Both the position numbers and the translations under genes were made by a program. A stretch of DNA of 19,928 nt from the NCBI GenBank assembly GCA_021791295.1, contig JAJYWW010000054.1, positions 1 through 19,928 on the forward strand. The letters are read 5' to 3'. The DNA comes from a bacterium (lineage in GTDB: Bacteria > SZUA-79 > Acidulodesulfobacterales > Acidulodesulfobacteraceae). The notes beneath the pieces are model-generated. The model was not told the DNA's origin, did no database searches, and was given only the letters and a program-made list of their open reading frames with translations. Position 1 is the stretch's first letter, and each line of letters opens with the position of its first letter. Shown here in pieces: positions 14,786-19,928 of the stretch.

Positions 14786-16324
14786 TTATATTTTATCTAT
14801 TCTTTTAATGCTGTCGCCGAATACTTCTTTTATGCTTTCTATTATTTTGTCGCCCGTTATTGTTTTTTCGGGGAAGTCTTTTTGAAAATCTTTCCTATGC
14901 GGTTCTTCCGTCATCGGTTCTTCCGTTTGGAAATTTTTTGGTTTTGTTATTTTTTCTTTTTCATTCAACTTTTCGTCCATTTTTGAAAAATGTTCGAATA
15001 GTTTTTCATGTTCCAAAAGTTGTTCGGAATCTTTTTTTGGCTCGATTTGCTTAAACGCTTCGGCCGGTTTAGCTTGAACGTATCTTTCTTCGTTCGGCCG
15101 GTTATTTATAATAGTATTCTGTTTTTCGTCAGACTTCGTTTCAATAGGTATATGAGGTTTTATTGATTCTGCGGTTCCGAAGTTATGTTTAGTCTGATTT
15201 CTTAATTCGTCGATTTTTAAAATAAGTTCGGTCACGTTTTTTTTATCGGGAACGTTAAACAGCCTGAAAATCGTCAACTCCATCATTAATAAGGGTGAAG
15301 AAATTCTTTGAAATTTAACGTCGGCGTTAATCATTACGTCGAGCATATCTAAAAGTTCTTCAAGCGATTTTTGCTCCGCAAGGGGTTCTATAGTTTTAAT
15401 TTCTTCGTCGGTTAAGTCGTATATAAGGTCTTTGTAGCGCAATTTAACGATTATTATGTTTCTTATATAATGCGCCGCCTGTTTCATGAACTGTCTTAAG
15501 TCCGCTCCGGAATCGTAAATTTCTTTTACCGCTTTCAGCGCCCCTTCATAATCTTTATCGAATATAGAAGATATGAGTTTTGAAGTTATCGATTTAGACG
15601 TAAGTCCCAGAACGCCTGAGACATCTTCTTTAATATCGTTTCCGAAATAAGATATGACCGTGTCGAAAATTGAAAGCGAATCTCTCAGCGAACCGTCGGC
15701 AAGGGAGGCAATAATCATTAGATTTTCGTCGGCAGCGTTAATATTCTCTGCTTTGGCGATATCTTTTAATTTTTCGAATATTATTTTCGTCGGTATCCGT
15801 TTAAAGTTGAATCTCTGGCATCGCGATAAAATAGTTTCCGGAACTTTATGGATTTCGGTAGTGGCAAAAATAAATTTTGCGTGAGCAGGAGGTTCTTCCA
15901 GAGTTTTTAACAGCGCGTTAAACGCGCTGTTGGATAGCATATGGACTTCGTCTATTATATATATTTTAAATCTTAAACTTTGCGGCGAATATATTATGTT
16001 TTCTTTTAACTCTCTTACCGAATCGACTCCGGTATTCGATGCGCCGTCTATTTCTATGACGTCCACCGAACTTCCGTTCTGAATTTGGACGCAGGCCGAA
16101 CACACGCCGCAAGGATTAGCCGTCGGACCGTTTTCGCAGTTAATGGATTTTGCGAGTATTCTGGCAATAGATGTTTTACCTACGCCTCTGGTTCCGGTAA
16201 ATATATATGCGTGAGAAAGCCTGTCGTTTATTACCGCATTTTTCAGGGTTTGAACGATTGCATCCTGCCCTATTATCTCGTCGAAAATCCTGGGTCTATA
16301 TTTTCTTGCAAGCACCTGGTACAT
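14786..16324 (-). CDS. dnaX: DNA polymerase III gamma/tau subunit
   Basis: AAA+ clamp-loader subunit that opens the beta sliding clamp and couples polymerases at the fork. 512 residues. Walker A GTRGVGKT at 44-51, zinc module C63, C72, C75 and C78, Walker B with DEVH at 125-128, sensor/arginine-finger region with SRCQRF at 167-172, and the oligomerisation domain III ending near residue 360. From about 365 the protein is charged and low in complexity, with a short conserved-looking helix at the end. A run of seven A residues on the coding strand (15032-15038, codons 429-431), a following hairpin and a -1-frame stop after eight codons suggest a second, shorter product (see findings). There is no Shine-Dalgarno sequence, and a TATAAT box ends seven bases before the ATG. 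Confidence 0.96.
   Translation of the reverse strand: MYQVLARKYRPRIFDEIIGQDAIVQTLKNAVINDRLSHAYIFTGTRGVGKTSIARILAKSINCENGPTANPCGVCSACVQIQNGSSVDVIEIDGASNTGVDSVRELKENIIYSPQSLRFKIYIIDEVHMLSNSAFNALLKTLEEPPAHAKFIFATTEIHKVPETILSRCQRFNFKRIPTKIIFEKLKDIAKAENINAADENLMIIASLADGSLRDSLSIFDTVISYFGNDIKEDVSGVLGLTSKSITSKLISSIFDKDYEGALKAVKEIYDSGADLRQFMKQAAHYIRNIIIVKLRYKDLIYDLTDEEIKTIEPLAEQKSLEELLDMLDVMINADVKFQRISSPLLMMELTIFRLFNVPDKKNVTELILKIDELRNQTKHNFGTAESIKPHIPIETKSDEKQNTIINNRPNEERYVQAKPAEAFKQIEPKKDSEQLLEHEKLFEHFSKMDEKLNEKEKITKPKNFQTEEPMTEEPHRKDFQKDFPEKTITGDKIIESIKEVFGDSIKRIDKI
15006..15038 (-). promoter_or_regulatory. Candidate programmed -1 frameshift signal inside dnaX
   Basis: On the coding (minus) strand the zero-frame reading CCA-AAA-AAA contains the slippery heptamer A-AAA-AAA (15032-15038). 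Two bases later, arms TTCCGAA (15023-15029) and TTTGGAA (15011-15017) form a seven-pair stem (one G-U) with a five-base loop. A -1 shift would add eight residues (RFRTTFGT) and stop at TGA 15006-15008, giving a product of about 439 residues. The spacer to the stem is shorter than usual and there is no clear upstream Shine-Dalgarno stimulator. Confidence 0.45.
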
Positions 16325-16331
16325 TTTAATA

Positions 16332-16337
16332 ATTATA
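16332..16337 (-). promoter_or_regulatory. -10 box of a putative dnaX promoter
   Basis: A perfect TATAAT on the minus strand ends seven bases before the dnaX ATG (16322-16324). Transcription starting at the usual distance would begin at or next to the start codon, which fits the absence of a Shine-Dalgarno sequence. The -35 region is poor (ACTTTA-like). Confidence 0.45.
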
Positions 16338-16358
16338 TCATATTTTTGTTTTCTAAAG

Positions 16359-16387
16359 TTGATTTTTTAATAAAAAATTGCTAAACT
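16359..16387 (+). promoter_or_regulatory. Putative valS promoter
   Basis: TTGATT (16359-16364) and TAAACT (16382-16387) are spaced by exactly 17 bases. The valS ATG follows after only nine bases, so the mRNA would have almost no leader. It shares the 72-base divergent region with the dnaX promoter. Confidence 0.45.
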
Positions 16388-16396
16388 TGAAAAACT

Positions 16397-18898
16397 ATGC
16401 AAGAAAAAGACGATTTTACAAATTTCAAGGATTTTCCCAAAAATTACGATCACAAATCGGTAGAGGAAAAAATATCTAAATATTGGGAAGACAACGATAT
16501 TTATAAATTTTCTTCGGAAGATAAAGGAAGAGATATTTATTCGGTCGATACTCCGCCTCCTTATGTTTCGTCGGCGCATCTGCATGTCGGACACGTAATG
16601 AGTTACTCGCAGGCGGAATTTATTATAAGATATAAAAGGATGAAGGGTTTTAACGTTTTCTATCCAATGGGTTTCGACGACAACGGTCTTCCGACCGAAC
16701 GTTACGTAGAAAAAAAATATAAAATCAATAAATCTAAAATTACGAGAGAAGAATTTATAGATTTATGCCTTAAAGAAACAAAAATAGGAATAGATATATA
16801 CAAATCGCTATGGAGATCTGTAGGAATAAGCGCCGACTATAGTTTATCGTATTCCACTATAGACGAAAGATGCAGAAAGACCGCTCAGAAATCGTTCATT
16901 GACCTTTACGGCAAAGGTCTTATCGAGCGGCGCAACGAACCTATACTTTGGTGTCCGCAGTGCAGGACTTCTCTTGCCCAGGCAGACGTAGTCCTTGAAG
17001 AATTTGCGGGCGTACTGTACGATATAGAATTTAAATCCGACGAAGGCAAAAGTCTTATTATATCTACGACGCGTCCCGAACTGCTCGGAGGATGCGTCGC
17101 CGTTTATGCTAATCCCGCGGACGAAAGATATCGTTTTCTTGAAGGAAAGAGCGTCAAAACCCCTTTATACAATAAAAAAGTTCCGGTCAAATACGACGAG
17201 TCCGTCGATATGTCTTACGGGTCGGGACTAATGATGGTCTGCACGTGGGGGGATGCGGAAGACGTTAAAAAATGGAAAGAACATGCTTTAGACACTGCAA
17301 TTATAATAGACAGGGCAGGAAGATTAAATGAATTATCCGGCGTATATAAAGGATTAAACGTCAGGGACGCCAAAAAAGGCATAGTCGAAGATTTAAGAAA
17401 AATGTTCCTTATAAAGTTTGAAAAGCCTCTGAATCATAACGTTGGAGTTCACGACAGGTGTTCAACGCCGGTCGAATTTATTTTAGCCGAACAGTGGTTT
17501 ATAAAAATTTTGGAAAATAAAGAAAAATTTATAGATGCCGGCAACAGAATGTCTTGGCATCCTCAGTTTATGAAAGCCAGATACGACGAATGGATTAATA
17601 ATCTTAAATGGGACTGGAATATTTCGAGACAAAGATTTTACGGAGTTCCTTTTCCGGTTTGGTACTGTTCCGAATGCGGAGAAACGGTCATAGCTTCCGA
17701 AAACGAACTTCCTGTAGATCCCGCAGTAAGTATGCCGGTAAACTCGAAATGCAAAAAATGCGGCGGAAGCAAATTGACCCCCGAAAACGACGTTATGGAT
17801 ACTTGGATGACGTCGTCGCTTACGCCTCTTATAAATTCATTATGGTCATACGAAGACGCAGAGAGCAAAAAACTTTATAATACTATTTATCCTATGGGGC
17901 TGCGTCCGCAGGCGCAGGAAATTATACGCACATGGCTTTTTTATACTGTCGTAAAATCCGTTTACCATACGGGAGACATACCTTTCAAAGACGTAATGAT
18001 AAGCGGATGGGGTTTAGACAAAAACGGAAAAAAGATGTCTAAAAGCTTGGGAAATTTTGTAAGCCCCGAAGAAATAACCGTCAAGTATTCTGCAGACGCC
18101 CTAAGATACTGGGCATCCAAGGCAAATTTAGGACAGGACCTTCGTTTCAGCGAAGAAGACGTTGCAAACGGCAGAAGACTGACTATTAAAATATGGAACG
18201 CCGTAAGATTTTTGATAACTAACACGGAATCCGATTTTAATCCTTACGAAAAAAATATAAAAGAGCTTAAACTTAGCCGCATAGACGAGTGGATATTGAC
18301 GGAATTTGAAAACACGCTGAAATCTTGCGGTAATTTTATGGAGTCTTACGAATATTCTCTGTGCATGAGAACGCTCCAAGATTTTTTCTATAATTTATAT
18401 TGCGATAACTATCTTGAAATTATAAAAAACGTGTTTTGGGATGAAAGCGAAGAAAGCTCCGAAAGAAAAAAAACCGTGCTGAATATTATGTATTTTATTT
18501 CTTTAAATGCCGTTAAAATGTTTGCGCCTTTCATGCCGTTTATAACCGAAGAACTATATCTGTCGTTCTATAAAAAATATGAAAAAGATAAAAGCATACA
18601 TAAATCTTTTTGGCCTGAGTTTAGAAACGATTTAGTTTTTAAAGATTCTTTAAAATACTCGACTATATTGCTGAATATTCTTGATGCTTCCAGGAAATTG
18701 CGCACTAATTTAAATCTTCACCAGAATCATAAAGTTCATAAAATCTTAATTCAGGCGTTAAATCAGGACTATATAGAAATCATAAACGATATTTCCGGCG
18801 ATATAAGGTCGGCAGTCAGGGCCGAGCGGTTAATATTTTCCGATAAAGCAGATTTTAAGACATCCGACGATAATATTTTAATAGCGTTAGAAAAATGA
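16397..18898 (+). CDS. valS: Valyl-tRNA synthetase, archaeal/rickettsial-like type
   Basis: Class I synthetase that charges tRNA-Val and edits mischarged threonine. 833 residues. The HIGH-equivalent HVGH is at 63-66 and KMSKS at 546-550. The sequence after the HIGH region reads GFDDNGLPTERYVEKK (92-107), the form known from archaeal and Rickettsia ValRS; the ordinary bacterial enzyme has GTDHAGIATQ there. Cysteine pairs C186/C189 (WCPQCRTSLAQADV) and C424/C427 with C452/C455 form zinc-ribbon-like modules, also typical of the archaeal form. The editing domain runs about 205-350 (TTRPELLGG, DRCSTPVEF). The long C-terminal coiled coil of bacterial ValRS is absent; the protein ends with the AVRAERLIFSDK region. 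No Shine-Dalgarno sequence precedes the ATG. Confidence 0.94.
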   Translation: MQEKDDFTNFKDFPKNYDHKSVEEKISKYWEDNDIYKFSSEDKGRDIYSVDTPPPYVSSAHLHVGHVMSYSQAEFIIRYKRMKGFNVFYPMGFDDNGLPTERYVEKKYKINKSKITREEFIDLCLKETKIGIDIYKSLWRSVGISADYSLSYSTIDERCRKTAQKSFIDLYGKGLIERRNEPILWCPQCRTSLAQADVVLEEFAGVLYDIEFKSDEGKSLIISTTRPELLGGCVAVYANPADERYRFLEGKSVKTPLYNKKVPVKYDESVDMSYGSGLMMVCTWGDAEDVKKWKEHALDTAIIIDRAGRLNELSGVYKGLNVRDAKKGIVEDLRKMFLIKFEKPLNHNVGVHDRCSTPVEFILAEQWFIKILENKEKFIDAGNRMSWHPQFMKARYDEWINNLKWDWNISRQRFYGVPFPVWYCSECGETVIASENELPVDPAVSMPVNSKCKKCGGSKLTPENDVMDTWMTSSLTPLINSLWSYEDAESKKLYNTIYPMGLRPQAQEIIRTWLFYTVVKSVYHTGDIPFKDVMISGWGLDKNGKKMSKSLGNFVSPEEITVKYSADALRYWASKANLGQDLRFSEEDVANGRRLTIKIWNAVRFLITNTESDFNPYEKNIKELKLSRIDEWILTEFENTLKSCGNFMESYEYSLCMRTLQDFFYNLYCDNYLEIIKNVFWDESEESSERKKTVLNIMYFISLNAVKMFAPFMPFITEELYLSFYKKYEKDKSIHKSFWPEFRNDLVFKDSLKYSTILLNILDASRKLRTNLNLHQNHKVHKILIQALNQDYIEIINDISGDIRSAVRAERLIFSDKADFKTSDDNILIALEK

Positions 18899-18900
18899 AA

Positions 18901-18929
18901 TTGACTTTTTATAATTTTAATTTAATAAT
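18901..18929 (+). promoter_or_regulatory. Putative promoter for rpmF-plsX
   Basis: TTGACT (18901-18906) begins two bases after the valS stop codon and is followed after 16-17 bases by TAATAA/AATAAT (18923-18929). The rpmF ATG is at 18983 with AGGAG shortly before it. The -35 box is good and the -10 box only fair in a very AT-rich stretch. Confidence 0.45.
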
Positions 18930-18982
18930 ATAGCATAGATTTTTATATTTTTTTTATATTAAGATAAACAGGAGAATTTCAA

Positions 18983-19174
18983 ATGGCAAATCCAAAGAAA
19001 AGACATTCAAAATGCAGAAGGGATAAAAGAAGGACGCATGACAGCCTTACGCCCGTTAATTATTCAAAATGCCCTAATTGCGGCGAACCTATTCTTCCTC
19101 ACAGGATGTGTCCCAGTTGCAAAACTTATAAAGGCAGAAAAATAACGGCGGAAAAAGCGCAGGAAAAATCTTAA
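18983..19174 (+). CDS. rpmF: 50S ribosomal protein L32
   Basis: Small large-subunit protein of 63 residues. MANPKKRHSKCRRDKRRTHD is the family N-terminus, followed by a zinc-ribbon with C30, C33, C43 and C46 (CPNCGEPILPHRMCPSC), so this is the zinc-containing form of L32. ATG 18983 is preceded by AGGAG. The pairing with plsX, 37 bases downstream, is a widely conserved link between ribosome and membrane-lipid synthesis. Confidence 0.97.
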   Translation: MANPKKRHSKCRRDKRRTHDSLTPVNYSKCPNCGEPILPHRMCPSCKTYKGRKITAEKAQEKS

Positions 19175-19211
19175 ATAAGCGGATGCTCATGCGCAAACTT
19201 GGAGACTGCTA

Positions 19212-19928
19212 ATGATTAGAATAGCTTTAGACGGTTTCGGTTCTGATAAGGCTCCCGAACCTGAAGTTATTGGCGCTATAGCCGCAGTTGAGTCAAATAA
19301 GGATATAGAAATAACTATAACCGGTGATGAAACCGCCTTAAAGGATGCTCTTAAAAAAAACAATTATGACGGTTCCAGAATTAAAATAGTTCATGCGCCT
19401 GAACGCATAACGATGGAAGATTCGCCTTCGGCTATAGTAAGAAATAAAAAAAATTCTTCAATGCGCGTCGCTTACGAATTAGTAAAAAAGAATGAAGCAG
19501 ATGCAATCATTAGTGCGGGTAACAGTGGAGCTTCCTTAGCTATTGCTATGTTTGTTTTTAAAAGAATTAACGGAATTGACAGACCTGCTATTGCTACGAT
19601 TATGCCGGCAGTCGGAGGATATACCGTTTTAATAGACGCAGGTGCTAACGTTGACGTCAAACCTTATCATCTTGCGGAATTTGCCATAATGGGTTCGGAA
19701 TATGCTTCGTTTATGAAGGGAATCGCCAATCCAAAGGTAGGATTGTTAAGCAACGGCGAAGAAGCATCCAAGGGAAACGACCTGACGAGGGAAGCATTTG
19801 CTATAATTAAAAATACCGATTTAAATTTTTACGGATACGTGGAAGGAAGGGAAGTGTTTAACGGCAAAGTCGATGTAGTAGTTTGCGACGGTTTTACGGG
19901 AAACGTTATATTGAAAGCGGCGGAAACA
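19212..19928 (+). CDS. plsX: Phosphate acyltransferase PlsX, 3' partial
   Basis: Converts acyl-ACP to acyl-phosphate, the first step of the PlsX/PlsY route to phosphatidic acid; a peripheral membrane protein. The frame runs off the right edge after 239 codons, against roughly 330-350 for the whole family. Visible blocks: MIRIALDGFGSDKAPE at the N-terminus, MEDSPSAIVRNKKNSSM, ISAGNSGASLAIAMF, DAGANVDVKPYHLAEFA, LLSNGEEASKGNDLTREA, and VVVCDGFTGNVILKAAE at the edge. The proline-to-glycine and MGGD variation of the N-terminal motif (DGFGSDKAPE for DAMGGDxAP) is a mild departure. ATG 19212 has GGAGA (19201-19205) upstream. Confidence 0.95.
   Translation, partial: MIRIALDGFGSDKAPEPEVIGAIAAVESNKDIEITITGDETALKDALKKNNYDGSRIKIVHAPERITMEDSPSAIVRNKKNSSMRVAYELVKKNEADAIISAGNSGASLAIAMFVFKRINGIDRPAIATIMPAVGGYTVLIDAGANVDVKPYHLAEFAIMGSEYASFMKGIANPKVGLLSNGEEASKGNDLTREAFAIIKNTDLNFYGYVEGREVFNGKVDVVVCDGFTGNVILKAAET

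Noticed and set aside
14901..14930. Tandem repeat in the dnaX tail
   Set aside because: An 11-base repeat encoding two EEP units in a disordered, acidic tail is ordinary low-complexity sequence.
19472..19660. Minus-strand open frame inside plsX
   Set aside because: It lies wholly within the conserved plsX coding region and has no family features.

Overview
The window is a compact, AT-rich bacterial chromosome segment dominated by housekeeping genes. Intergenic gaps are short (the longest is 185 bases), and there is no tRNA, rRNA, CRISPR array, insertion sequence or phage gene. The family mix (two-gene NAD synthesis, archaeal-type valyl-tRNA synthetase, short RsmI, phasin-like protein, ybaB-recR and rpmF-plsX pairs) suggests an uncultured or poorly sampled Gram-negative lineage near the former Deltaproteobacteria. 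That placement is inference from protein style only.

Layout. Bases 1-7248 read rightwards: the 3' part of a biotin-dependent carboxylase/decarboxylase subunit, a MEMO1-family protein, gltX, rnhB, yraN, a nitrilase-fold amidase coupled to a stand-alone nadE, and rsmI. Bases 7240-16324 read leftwards. In transcription order these are dnaX, ybaB, recR and a long sulfatase/PAPS-reductase-like fusion gene, then ffh-rpsP-rimM-trmD-rplS, then a phasin-like gene and an acylphosphatase gene whose end overlaps the end of rsmI. Bases 16397-19928 read rightwards again: valS, rpmF and the 5' part of plsX. dnaX and valS diverge from a 72-base promoter region.

How the genes relate. ffh-rpsP-rimM-trmD-rplS is the classic SRP/ribosome-maturation cluster, but it lacks the KH-domain gene that often lies between rpsP and rimM. 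The rnhB-yraN pair that often follows rplS lies about 4 kb away on the other strand. dnaX-ybaB-recR is the usual replication/repair cluster. Here it has gained a fourth gene one base after recR, encoding an alkaline-phosphatase-superfamily (sulfatase-like) domain joined in frame to an ATP-pyrophosphatase/PAPS-reductase-like domain with a four-cysteine iron-sulfur motif. This fusion is the most unusual protein in the window.

Other points worth checking are a slippery A-run followed by a hairpin and a close -1-frame stop in dnaX (possible tau/gamma frameshift), -10 boxes placed so close to start codons that dnaX, valS and perhaps rnhB may give leaderless mRNAs, a perfect TTGATTA/TAATCAA palindrome upstream of ffh, and the split nitrilase plus NadE pair.
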